Origin: Bifidobacteriaceae bacterium | GTDB lineage: Bacteria; Actinomycetota; Actinomycetes; Actinomycetales; WQXJ01 | Direction of reading: 5' to 3' | NCBI GenBank assembly: GCA_031261885.1 | Contig: JAISIU010000145.1 | Coordinates: forward strand, 1 to 8,263 | DNA: 8,263 bases | Program-made: the position numbers and the translations under genes | Part shown: positions 1 to 6,550 of the stretch, piece after piece | Position numbering within the stretch: position 1 is the first letter of the stretch | Layout: every line of letters begins with the position of its first letter | The notes under the pieces: generated by a model | The model's input: only the letters and a program-made list of their open reading frames with translations | Told to the model about the DNA's origin: nothing | The model's database searches: none

Positions 1-1
1 C

Positions 2-508
2 ATGGCGGCGGCGGCCGTCGCCCAGTCCGGCATCGCGCCCGAGGCGGCGTTGGCCGCGTTCGCCCAGGTGGGGGACGTGGACGGGCGGTATGTCGAGGCG
101 GCCGGCCCGGGCGGGCGGACGGTCCGGCTGCTGCTCGGCAAGAACCCGGCCAGCTGGACCGAGCTGATCGACATGGTGGCCGGTCCGGCAGACGCGGGGG
201 GCTTGGCGGGCCCGCGCGGGCTCGTGATCGCGATCAACGCGCGCGGCGCCGACGGCCGCGACCCGTCGTGGCTGTGGGACGTGCCGTTCGAGCGCCTGGC
301 CGGGCGGCCCGTGTGGGCCGCCGGCGAGCGCCGCTACGACCTCGCGGGCCGGCGCGTCGCCGCGGGGCTCGACGTGCGCGGCGTGGTCGCGGACCCGCTG
401 GCCGCGGCCGGCCGGGCGGACGGCGCCGGCCCGGTCGACATCGTCGCGAACTACACGGCCTTCCAGAACGTCCGCGCCCGCCTCGGCCTGGGGGTGAAAG
501 TCGCATGA
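2..508 (+). CDS. murT: MurT, C-terminal part: lipid II isoglutaminyl synthase ligase subunit (5' end outside window)
   Basis: This is the C-terminal domain (DUF1727/MurT C-terminal) of MurT, the Mur-ligase-like subunit that activates the D-Glu carboxylate of lipid II so that ammonia from GatD can amidate it to D-isoglutamine. It acts on lipid-linked peptidoglycan precursor at the inner face of the membrane. Only 168 residues are in the window, against roughly 400-440 for the family, so the ATG at base 2 is an internal methionine and the ATPase domain lies to the left. Family signatures visible are LLLGKNPASWTELID near residues 43-57 and DPSWLWD at 87-93. An aspartate of MurT is known from structural work to complete the GatD catalytic triad, and the DxSWLWD motif is the likely source. 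The stop overlaps the gatD start (ATGA at 505-508), so the two are translationally coupled. Identification is strong. Confidence 0.93.
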   Translation: MAAAAVAQSGIAPEAALAAFAQVGDVDGRYVEAAGPGGRTVRLLLGKNPASWTELIDMVAGPADAGGLAGPRGLVIAINARGADGRDPSWLWDVPFERLAGRPVWAAGERRYDLAGRRVAAGLDVRGVVADPLAAAGRADGAGPVDIVANYTAFQNVRARLGLGVKVA

Positions 509-1413
509 ACATGCCCGCCAACCCAGCCCAGCCATCCGGCCGGGCCGCGCCGCCGAACGTTCCGGCCCCGCCGGCATCGGACGCCGCCGCCCGGCCGGGC
601 ACCGCACCCGCCGGGCCCTCCGGCCCGGACTCGCGGCTCGGCATCGTGCACCTCTACCCAACCCTCATGGGCACATACGGCGACGCCGGCAACGTCGCGG
701 TGCTGCGGCACCGCGCGGCCGGCCGCGGCATCGGCGTCGAGATCGTGACCGTCGGGCCGGGCGACCCGGTGCCGGCGCTGGGCGACCTCTACGTCATCGG
801 CGGCGGCGAGGACCACGGCCAGGTCGTGGCCGCGCGCCTGCTGCGCCAGTCAGGTGCGCTCGCCGCGGCCGTCACCCGTGGGGCCGCCGTGTTCGCTGTC
901 TGCGCCGGGCTGCAGGTGATCGGCACGGACTTCGAGGTGGCGGGCGGCGCCATCGAGCCGGGGCTGGGGCTGCTCGACGCCCGGACCCGGCGGCGCGAAC
1001 CGCGCGCCGTCGGCGAGGTGCTGGCGGACCCGGACCCGGCGCTCGGGCTCGATTTCCTCACGGGCTACGAGAACCACGGCGGCGGCACCGAGCTCGGGGA
1101 CGGCGCGCGGCCGCTGGCCCGGTTGCGTGAGCGGCCCGGCGGCGGCCACACCGGGATCGGCAACGGCGCGGGCGGCCCGGCCGGCGACGGCACCGAGGGG
1201 GCGTACGCCGGGCACGTGCTCGGCACCTACCTGCACGGGCCCGTGCTGGCGCGCAACCCCGGACTGGCGGACCTGCTGCTGGCCTGGGCCGCGGGCCGGG
1301 ACCTGGCCCCGTTCGCGGCGCCGTACGTCCCAGAGCTGCGGGCCGAACGGGCTGCCTACGTCACTGCGGGGACGCTCTCGCCGGCGGCTTTCGACCCGGC
1401 CGTCCCCTCCTGA
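505..1413 (+). CDS. gatD: GatD, glutamine amidotransferase subunit of lipid II isoglutaminyl synthase
   Basis: This class I (CobB/CobQ-like) glutamine amidotransferase hydrolyses glutamine and passes ammonia to MurT for amidation of D-Glu in lipid II. The catalytic Cys is C133 in VCAGLQ and the catalytic His is H244 in TYLHGP. Other family features are LYPTLMGTYGDAGN (51-64), the glycine-rich YVIGGGEDHGQ (96-106), the GYENHGG segment (187-193) and GIGNG...DGTEGA (217-233). The ATG overlaps the murT stop, and GGGGTGAAAG at 491-500 is a usable ribosome binding site. The protein has 302 residues against about 240 for well-studied relatives. The excess is a Pro/Ala-rich N-terminal tail of about 45 residues before the first beta strand. 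No other in-frame start lies between codon 3 (ATG at 511) and the conserved fold, so the tail appears real. The C-terminal helix region is normal. Confidence 0.94.
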   Translation: MNMPANPAQPSGRAAPPNVPAPPASDAAARPGTAPAGPSGPDSRLGIVHLYPTLMGTYGDAGNVAVLRHRAAGRGIGVEIVTVGPGDPVPALGDLYVIGGGEDHGQVVAARLLRQSGALAAAVTRGAAVFAVCAGLQVIGTDFEVAGGAIEPGLGLLDARTRRREPRAVGEVLADPDPALGLDFLTGYENHGGGTELGDGARPLARLRERPGGGHTGIGNGAGGPAGDGTEGAYAGHVLGTYLHGPVLARNPGLADLLLAWAAGRDLAPFAAPYVPELRAERAAYVTAGTLSPAAFDPAVPS

Positions 1414-1533
1414 TGCGGGCGAGGCACGGGCGCGGGGGCGGCGGGGCGGTCGCGAGCCGGGCCACAGCACCCAAACCGGGACAAATCGTGCCGCCGGCGC
1501 GAAATTATTGTGAAAGTCGCCTCGCCCATGCGG

Positions 1534-1580
1534 GGGTTAACCCGAAAGCGGTTGACCGGCACAGATGCACGTGGTGAAGT
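1534..1580 (+). promoter_or_regulatory. Candidate promoter and operator-like palindromes upstream of the secreted-protein gene
   Basis: GGGTTAACCC (1534-1543) is a perfect 10-base palindrome. A related GGTTGACC follows at 1550-1557, in register 15 bases after GGTTAACC (1535-1542). The second copy contains TTGACC (1552-1557), a good -35 hexamer. Seventeen bases later lies TGAAGT (1575-1580), only a fair -10 match. If used, it would start an RNA near 1587 with a leader of about 110 nt. The doubled GGTTRACC motif overlapping a -35 is what an operator would look like, but no regulator is identifiable here. Confidence 0.35.
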
Positions 1581-1590
1581 GTGAATGTGC

Positions 1591-1617
1591 CCGCCGCAGG
1601 CGGTGCCCATCAGGGCA
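1591..1617 (+). other. Two tandem small hairpins in the leader of the secreted-protein gene
   Basis: CCGCC-GCA-GGCGG (1591-1603) is followed immediately by TGCCC-ATCA-GGGCA (1604-1617). Both are perfect 5-bp stems with 3- and 4-base loops. They lie about 80-105 bases before the GTG start, downstream of the candidate promoter, so they would be in the mRNA leader. No U-run follows, so they do not look like a terminator. No known riboswitch class is recognised. In such GC-rich DNA short stems also arise by chance. Confidence 0.3.
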
Positions 1618-1695
1618 GCGCCCCGCACCCCAACGGCCGGCCCGCACACTTATTACCCCTTACAGCTGAATGCCCAACCAAGAAGGAACCCAACC

Positions 1696-3528
1696 GTGAT
1701 TGATTCTCGCCCACTTCAGGCCTCCCGCGAGGCCCAGCCGGCAGGCCGTCGCGCCCGTCGCGCCATCGCGGTGACGGCCGCCCTCGCCGCTTGCGCCGGT
1801 CTGGCTCAGGCGGCCGCCCCGGCGTTCGCCGACGCGCCCGCCGCGCCGGCGCCCAGCGCTTCAACCAGCCCCGCCCCCGCTCCCAAGATCGCCGTCACCG
1901 TGAACCTGCCGGCCGGCGTGCCCGCCGGAAAGGTCGTCTACGCGATGGCGGACGGCTGGGTCGCCCGCGGTGATTCGGTCTACGAGTGGCCGCAGCACAC
2001 TGACGAGTTCGCGCTGGCCCAAACCACCGTGAACGCGAGCCACCAGGCCATCTTCTCGCTGCCGGCCGGCAACTACGTGTTCGGCTACGACGGCGACACG
2101 GCCTTCCGCAGCGCCCAGGTGCCGTTCACGGTCGGGACCAGCGCCGTGACGCTGCCCGTCACGCTCGTCACCCCGCTGACCATCAGCGGCCAGGTGACGC
2201 GCAAGGACGGCAAGACGGCCAAGGGCTGGGTCCGGCTGATCCCCTCGGACGCCGACGTCCCCGACACGAGCCACTCGGCCAACAACGTCAAGATCGTGAA
2301 GATCGGCCACAAGGGCAAGTACACGTTCAAGGGCGTCGATCAGGGCAGCGAATACGCGATCGCCGCTGACGTGATCGGCTTCAAGGAGACGTGGCTCTCG
2401 AAGAAGAACACGGCGACGAGCGGCACGTGGGTCGCCTCGGTGCACCGCAACGCCGACAACTCATGGCTCACCTCGCCGGAGGACAGCTTCCAGTTCAAGA
2501 CCGGGTCCTCGTCGCTGAAGAAGCAGAACATCAAGGTGTCCACGAAGGCCGCCTGGGTCCAGGGCAGCGTGCCCTCCAGCATGGCCCGGGTCGACGCCGC
2601 GACCGTCGGCGCGAGCCGGCGCGCCCCGAACGACCAGCTCGCCTCCACGGCCTCCAGCAACGGCGGCGTCGTGGTCGGCGCCAAGTTCTACATCGCCGGC
2701 GCCACCACCGGCACCACCTACCTCCAGGCCGAGAACGCCCAGAACACGCAGGTCACGGGCATCACGCGCGTGACGGTCGCCAAGAGCACGGACCAGAAGA
2801 AGGCCAAGCTCTCCGGCACCTACACCCGGCCCGTCGTGGCGGCTGACGCCCACCTGGCCGACCCGCCCACCGTGCTGGTGCAGGGCACGTTCCAGAAGGG
2901 CAAGAAGGTGTCGATGAAGACGGTGCTGCCCGCCTCCGGCGCCAAGCTCAAGTACGCGTGGGTTGTCAACGGCAAGGTGGTCGGCACGCACAAGTCGCTC
3001 ACCATCAAGTCCCAGTGGAGCGGCAAGAAGCTGTTCGGCACGGCCGTCGTCACGGCGGCCGGCATCGTGCCGAGCCTCGTGCAGGCCAACGAGTACGGCC
3101 GCAGCCTGTCCTCCCGGGCCGCCACGGCCAAGAAGAGCAAGCAGGGCACCGTGGTGCTGTCCGTCGACAAGTACGCCGAGGCCGGCGCCGCGTTGCACGT
3201 CAGCTTCACGGGCCTCGCGAAGAGCTGCGACCAGTGGGTCTCCAAGAGCTCGGGCCCGACCAACGCCACGTGCTACGTGACGGTCTACCGCAACGACACG
3301 CCGCTCTACCACGTCTCGTTCGCCGACGACCAGGAGATGGGCGACATCGCGATCACGCCGGCCAACACGAAGTACTCGTGGGCCACCTCGCGCTACCTGT
3401 TCCAGGCCTCCGACACGGGCCAGACGTTCCGTGCCACGGTCAAGGTGTCCAAGCCCGGCTACAAGCCGTTCACGCTGAAGTCCGGCGAGATGGTTTACAG
3501 CGGCCTGACCACGCCTCCCACGGCCTGA
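1696..3528 (+). CDS. Secreted lysine-rich multidomain protein with carboxypeptidase-regulatory-like and Ig-like beta-sandwich regions
   Basis: The product is a 610-residue exported protein of unknown role. I chose the GTG at 1696 because AGAAGGA (1681-1687) sits 8 bases before it and a signal peptide follows at once. The frame stays open upstream to an ATG at 1585, but that start lacks a ribosome site and would bury the signal peptide. The N-terminus has basic residues (GRRARR, 17-22), a hydrophobic core and a likely AFA cleavage site (45/46). A Pro/Ala linker follows (46-63). Residues 64-160 look like a beta-sandwich. Residues about 160-235 (GQVTRKDGKTAKGWV, then GKYTFKGV) resemble carboxypeptidase-regulatory/Cna-B-like folds. 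Residues about 390-460 (KGKKVS...LKYAWVVNGKVVG) match the Ig-like repeat common in actinobacterial surface proteins. The mature chain has only two cysteines, C511 and C526, a plausible disulfide. There is no LPXTG or C-terminal anchor. Cys33 in LAAC could mimic a lipobox. No catalytic motif is seen. Confidence 0.82.
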   Translation: MIDSRPLQASREAQPAGRRARRAIAVTAALAACAGLAQAAAPAFADAPAAPAPSASTSPAPAPKIAVTVNLPAGVPAGKVVYAMADGWVARGDSVYEWPQHTDEFALAQTTVNASHQAIFSLPAGNYVFGYDGDTAFRSAQVPFTVGTSAVTLPVTLVTPLTISGQVTRKDGKTAKGWVRLIPSDADVPDTSHSANNVKIVKIGHKGKYTFKGVDQGSEYAIAADVIGFKETWLSKKNTATSGTWVASVHRNADNSWLTSPEDSFQFKTGSSSLKKQNIKVSTKAAWVQGSVPSSMARVDAATVGASRRAPNDQLASTASSNGGVVVGAKFYIAGATTGTTYLQAENAQNTQVTGITRVTVAKSTDQKKAKLSGTYTRPVVAADAHLADPPTVLVQGTFQKGKKVSMKTVLPASGAKLKYAWVVNGKVVGTHKSLTIKSQWSGKKLFGTAVVTAAGIVPSLVQANEYGRSLSSRAATAKKSKQGTVVLSVDKYAEAGAALHVSFTGLAKSCDQWVSKSSGPTNATCYVTVYRNDTPLYHVSFADDQEMGDIAITPANTKYSWATSRYLFQASDTGQTFRATVKVSKPGYKPFTLKSGEMVYSGLTTPPTA

Positions 3529-3561
3529 GCGACGGGCTGTTAGCAGCCAGTTCCCGGCGTC

Positions 3562-6237
3562 ATGGCGATAAGTTCCGTAGACTCAACCACCGTGGCGATC
3601 CGTAACACCCTCGGCTCCTTGCCGCACCTTCCGGGGCGCGGCAAGGAGCCGATTGTCGCTTCGACCGTCGTGGAGGGCGTCGAGGTGGTGGACGCCCCGG
3701 TGGACCGCACGCGGCAACCCAAGGACCTCGTGGGTCTCGTGATCTGCGCGGTCGGCATCGCGTTCGTCATCGTCCTGTCCACCTACGCGCAGGCCACGAC
3801 GGCCGGTATCACCGAGGACGTCCGTTCCATCACGCACGTGGTCTACGCCATCCTCCAGGCCGTGGTGCAGCTGCTCATGGGTGTCGCCACGCTCGTGCTG
3901 CCGCTCGTCGTGCTGATCGACATGCTGGTGCGCCGCCAGTGGCGTCTGACGCTCGACGGCGTGGTCGCGACCGTCGTGGGGTACGGTATCGGCTTCGGCG
4001 CGATCTGGGTCATCAACCTGTTGGGCCGTTTCCATGCGATGCAGCCGCTCATGTTGTGGCAGTCCGGTCATTCGCAGGCCGCGATCAGCCCGTTCGCGGT
4101 CGCGGTGGCGGCGTTGCTGACCACCGTCGGGCCGCGTTCCCGGCGCAGCGTGCTCGCCACCTCGTGGAACGTGCTGTGGGTCGCGCTCGTGGCTGAGATC
4201 ATCACGCTCGGCACCACTCTGCCGGCCGCGATCGTCACGGTCATGTTGGGCCGGCTGGTCGGGGACGCGGCGCGCTATGTGCTCGGCGTCTCGACGGATC
4301 GGGCCAGTAGCGCACAGCTCGTGGCGGCGGTCCGCAAGGTGGGGCTCGACCCGGCCCGGATCGTGCGCGTGCGCGACATCTCCGACCCGGAATCGCCCAC
4401 CCAGCGGCTCGACGTCCACCAGCTCAGGGCCGTGCTGCGCGGCGAGGCGCCGATCGACCCGGCCACGGAGCCGGACGTGTTGGCCCAGGTGAGCGCCGAT
4501 CCGGCCGCGTTGGCGTTGGAGCGGCAGGGCGGCAACCGGGTTTATGCGATCTATGACGCCGCCGGCAAACGGTGGGACGCCATCGTCCTCGACGCCGACC
4601 GCCAGGTGATCGGTTTTGTCTCACAGACGTGGCGGGCGCTGCGGCTGCGCGGCATGGACCGGCGCAGCTCGGTCAGTCTCCGGCAGGCGGCGGAGCGGGC
4701 CGCGCTGCTCGATTACGCGGTGGCGGCTGCGGACGTGCGCACACCGCAAATGGTCGGCATCGGCGAGGCACAGGACTCGATGGTGCTGGTCCAGGAACAT
4801 CCCGAGGGGTTGCGGTCGTTGCGCGACATGCGCGCCAGCGAGATTTCCGACGGCGACCTCGCGGAGGTGTGGCGGCAGCTGCGCAAGGCGCACGATGCCG
4901 GTCTGGCGCACCGCGACATCACGGAGGACACCGTGCTGCTCGGGCCGGGCCCGGCGGCGCCGGTGGACGCGGTCGATGCCGGAGCGGGCGGTGGGGTCGG
5001 AGCGGGCCGCGTGTGGTTGATCGGCTGGGAGGGCGGCGACGTCGCCTCCTCGGACCTGGCGCGCCACCTCGACGTGGTCCAGCTGTTGACGCTGCTCACG
5101 TTGAAGGTCGGCGCGGAACGGGCCGTGGCCTCCGCGGCGCGCGTGTTCGAGCCGGAGGAGCTCGGCTCGATGGTGGGCCTGCTGCAGACCATCGCGCTGC
5201 CGCGCCAGACCGCCGCCCAGGTCAAGGAGCACAAGGCCGTGTTCGACGAGCTGCGGGCCGCGCTGCTGGCGCTGGTGCCGGAGGCCGCGGCCGGCGGCAT
5301 GTTCAAGCTCGTGCGGTTCGGCTGGCGCACCGTGCTGCTGATCGTGCTCGTCATCGTCGCCCTGTGGGCGCTGTTCGTGAAGGCCAACTTCGGCGACATC
5401 GTCACGGTCATCAAACAGTCGAACCCGTGGTGGATGGCCGGCAGCTTCCTGTTCGGGTTCCTGACGTTCGTCGGGGCGGCGCTCGCGATGATGGGCTTCT
5501 CGCCCGTCAAGCTGCCGCTCAAGGACACGCTGCTGACCCAGGTGGGGGCCTCGTTCGTGGCGGTGGCGATCCCGGCCGGGATCGGCCCGGCCGCGTTGAA
5601 CCTCCGGCTGCTGACCAAACGGAAGGTCAAGACGTCGATCGCCGTGGCCTCGGTGTCGCTGGCGCAGATCGCGCTGTTCTTCACGACGTTGCTGCTGCTG
5701 ATCGTGCTGTCGCTCGTGGCCGGGGACACGGGCGTGCTCAGGCAGCTGCCGAGCAAGGCCGTGCTGATCGTGCTGATCGTCGTCGTCGTGATCGCGGTCG
5801 CGATCGTGGCGCCGCCGCCCGTGCGGCGGTGGGTGTGGACCCGGATCGGGCCCACGCTGAAGCAGGTGTGGCCGCGCGTGCTGTGGATCCTGACGCAGCC
5901 CAAGAAGCTCGTGTTGGGCCTCGGCGGGCAGCTGATCCAGTCGGTCGGCTACGTGTTGGCGTTCTGGTGCTCGCTGGAGGCGTTCGGCGTGCACAAGCTC
6001 TCGCCGATCAACATCGCGCTGTGCTACTTCATCGCGACCACGGTGGGCGCGATGGTGCCGATCCCGGGCAACATCGGCTCGGCCGAGGCCGCCCTGACCG
6101 GCGGCCTGAAGCTGCTCGGCATCCCCGCCGTGGTGGGCCTGCCGACCTCGACACTGTTCCGCGCGCTGACCTACTGGGCGCGTGTGCCGTTCGGCTGGTT
6201 CGCGTTCCGCTACCTCCAGCGCCGCGACGTGGTCTGA
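3562..6237 (+). CDS. Membrane protein: N-terminal membrane block, kinase-like (probably pseudokinase) domain, C-terminal LPG synthase/flippase-type (UPF0104) domain
   Basis: The protein has 891 residues. Hydrophobic segments lie near 55-76, 93-123, 132-155, 175-190 and 197-243. A cytosolic part (about 250-579) resembles a kinase fold: HRDITEDTV at 450-458 matches the catalytic loop, and E378 in RQAAER may be the helix-C glutamate. The expected catalytic-loop Asn is T457, the DFG position reads GWE (488-490) and the probable ATP-binding lysine position is I341, so catalysis is unlikely. From about 580 the chain follows the lysylphosphatidylglycerol-synthase membrane domain (YbhN/UPF0104): GIGPAALNLRLL near 672 and PGNIGSAEAA at 835-844. 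There is no MprF aminoacyl-transferase domain, so it is not a complete LPG synthase. A role in flipping or modifying a lipid is inferred only. It begins 33 bases after the secreted-protein gene. ATG 3562 has no ribosome site, and GTG 3592 is a serious alternative start. Confidence 0.88.
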   Translation: MAISSVDSTTVAIRNTLGSLPHLPGRGKEPIVASTVVEGVEVVDAPVDRTRQPKDLVGLVICAVGIAFVIVLSTYAQATTAGITEDVRSITHVVYAILQAVVQLLMGVATLVLPLVVLIDMLVRRQWRLTLDGVVATVVGYGIGFGAIWVINLLGRFHAMQPLMLWQSGHSQAAISPFAVAVAALLTTVGPRSRRSVLATSWNVLWVALVAEIITLGTTLPAAIVTVMLGRLVGDAARYVLGVSTDRASSAQLVAAVRKVGLDPARIVRVRDISDPESPTQRLDVHQLRAVLRGEAPIDPATEPDVLAQVSADPAALALERQGGNRVYAIYDAAGKRWDAIVLDADRQVIGFVSQTWRALRLRGMDRRSSVSLRQAAERAALLDYAVAAADVRTPQMVGIGEAQDSMVLVQEHPEGLRSLRDMRASEISDGDLAEVWRQLRKAHDAGLAHRDITEDTVLLGPGPAAPVDAVDAGAGGGVGAGRVWLIGWEGGDVASSDLARHLDVVQLLTLLTLKVGAERAVASAARVFEPEELGSMVGLLQTIALPRQTAAQVKEHKAVFDELRAALLALVPEAAAGGMFKLVRFGWRTVLLIVLVIVALWALFVKANFGDIVTVIKQSNPWWMAGSFLFGFLTFVGAALAMMGFSPVKLPLKDTLLTQVGASFVAVAIPAGIGPAALNLRLLTKRKVKTSIAVASVSLAQIALFFTTLLLLIVLSLVAGDTGVLRQLPSKAVLIVLIVVVVIAVAIVAPPPVRRWVWTRIGPTLKQVWPRVLWILTQPKKLVLGLGGQLIQSVGYVLAFWCSLEAFGVHKLSPINIALCYFIATTVGAMVPIPGNIGSAEAALTGGLKLLGIPAVVGLPTSTLFRALTYWARVPFGWFAFRYLQRRDVV
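3578..3592 (+). promoter_or_regulatory. Candidate -10 hexamer for a leaderless GTG start of the flippase-domain gene
   Basis: TAGACT (3578-3583) is a good actinobacterial TAnnnT hexamer. Eight bases later comes an in-frame GTG (3592), the spacing expected if transcription begins at or next to the start codon. No convincing -35 is seen. If active, the gene has its own promoter besides read-through from the secreted-protein gene, and its first ten annotated residues would not be translated from this RNA. Confidence 0.4.
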
Positions 6238-6253
6238 GGCCGCCCGCCGCGCG

Positions 6254-6274
6254 CCGGGGCCGCGCGGCCCCCGG
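6254..6274 (+). terminator. GC-rich hairpin after the flippase-domain gene, possible terminator
   Basis: GGGGCCGC followed directly by GCGGCCCC (6256-6271) is a perfect 16-base palindrome. It extends by CC/GG with one bulged C to 6254-6274. It begins 17 bases after the stop codon. There is no T-run, but actinobacterial terminators often lack one. The hairpin of the first repeat copy starts a few bases later and could contribute to the same job. Confidence 0.45.
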
Positions 6275-6358
6275 CCCGGGCCGACTTGCTGGCCCGAGTG
6301 GTCGCGTATCGGCTCCGGATGTGACCAAGCGGGCCGCGAAGTCTGCTGTCAGTGGGGC
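6270..6358 (+). repeat. Intergenic hairpin repeat, copy 1
   Basis: The core 6291-6335 (45 bases) starts GGCCCGAGTGGTCGC and ends GTGACCAAGCGGGCC. The arms pair at 13 of the outer 15 positions, the mismatches being positions 7 and 8. An outer stem GACTT (6283-6287) with AAGTC (6339-6343) flanks it through a 3-by-3 internal loop. The lead-in at 6270-6292 matches the lead-in of copy 3 (7495-7517) at 21 of 23 bases. The tail GCGAAGTC...AGTGGGG matches the tails of the other copies. It lies just after the flippase-domain gene. Confidence 0.8.
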
Positions 6359-6360
6359 GC

Positions 6361-6484
6361 TGACTCACCCAACCCAGCCGCCCGACATTGCGCGCTGAAC
6401 CACCCAACCGAACTTGGTGGAGCTTGGGGTCACGTTGCGGGCGTGGATGTGACCTTAGGTTCTGCGAAGTGCAAGTGAGTGGGG
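6361..6484 (+). repeat. Intergenic hairpin repeat, copy 2 (diverged), with tandem 35-base units in front
   Basis: Bases 6361-6407 match the paired 35-base units in front of copy 3. For example, the 29 bases at 6358-6386 agree with 7449-7477 at about 24 positions. The core 6419-6463 has the same length and register as the other cores: from CCGAA to GACC is exactly 47 bases here and in copy 4. The arms differ from the other copies at about half the positions. Read as + strand RNA they still pair at 18 consecutive positions (6419-6436 with 6446-6463), 11 Watson-Crick and 7 G-U, with a 9-base loop. Outer pairs ACTT (6412-6415) with AAGT (6467-6470) extend it. Confidence 0.7.
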
Positions 6485-6516
6485 TGATCCGCGGGTCGTG
6501 TGAAGCCCATTCGCAA

Positions 6517-6550
6517 CTTGTGTAGCATAGATACGTGATAGCATGTGAAT
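6517..6550 (+). promoter_or_regulatory. Candidate promoter of the toxin-antitoxin operon with a duplicated TAGCAT
   Basis: TAGCAT occurs twice, at 6523-6528 and 6539-6544, 16 bases apart, in a locally AT-rich patch. The second copy is 6 bases before ATG 6551, the geometry of a leaderless transcript. TTGTGT (6518-6523) could act as -35 with a short 15-base spacer. The repeated hexamer is also a possible binding site for the antitoxin, as these operons are usually self-repressed. No ribosome binding site precedes the ATG. Confidence 0.45.

Noticed and set aside
1585..1695. ATG 1585 as start of the secreted protein
   Set aside because: There is no ribosome site, the added residues cross the leader hairpins, and they would place 37 residues in front of a normal signal peptide. 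GTG 1696 has a good ribosome site.
1744..1830. Twin-arginine signal or lipoprotein signal in the secreted protein
   Set aside because: GRRARRAIA lacks the RRxFLK pattern. LAAC at 30-33 falls in the middle of the hydrophobic core, with a better AFA cleavage site after it, so ordinary Sec export is preferred.
3534..3550. GGCTG-TTAG-CAGCC stem after the secreted-protein gene as a terminator
   Set aside because: It is only 5 bp with no T-run and sits within a 33-base gap to the next gene. It is too weak to claim a transcription stop.
4621..5994. Long open frame of 457 codons on the - strand
   Set aside because: It lies wholly inside the flippase-domain gene. Its composition is His/Arg/Asp-rich with no family features, as expected of a shadow frame in GC-rich DNA.
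5299..6237. Complete MprF (lysyl-phosphatidylglycerol synthase)
   Set aside because: Only the flippase-type membrane domain is present. The C-terminal aminoacyl-transferase domain is absent, and the gene ends right after the last membrane segment.
4572..6398. Long open frame of 608 codons on the + strand in another frame
   Set aside because: It is an Arg/Gly/Ala-rich shadow of the flippase-domain gene, which has clear membrane segments and motifs in its own frame.
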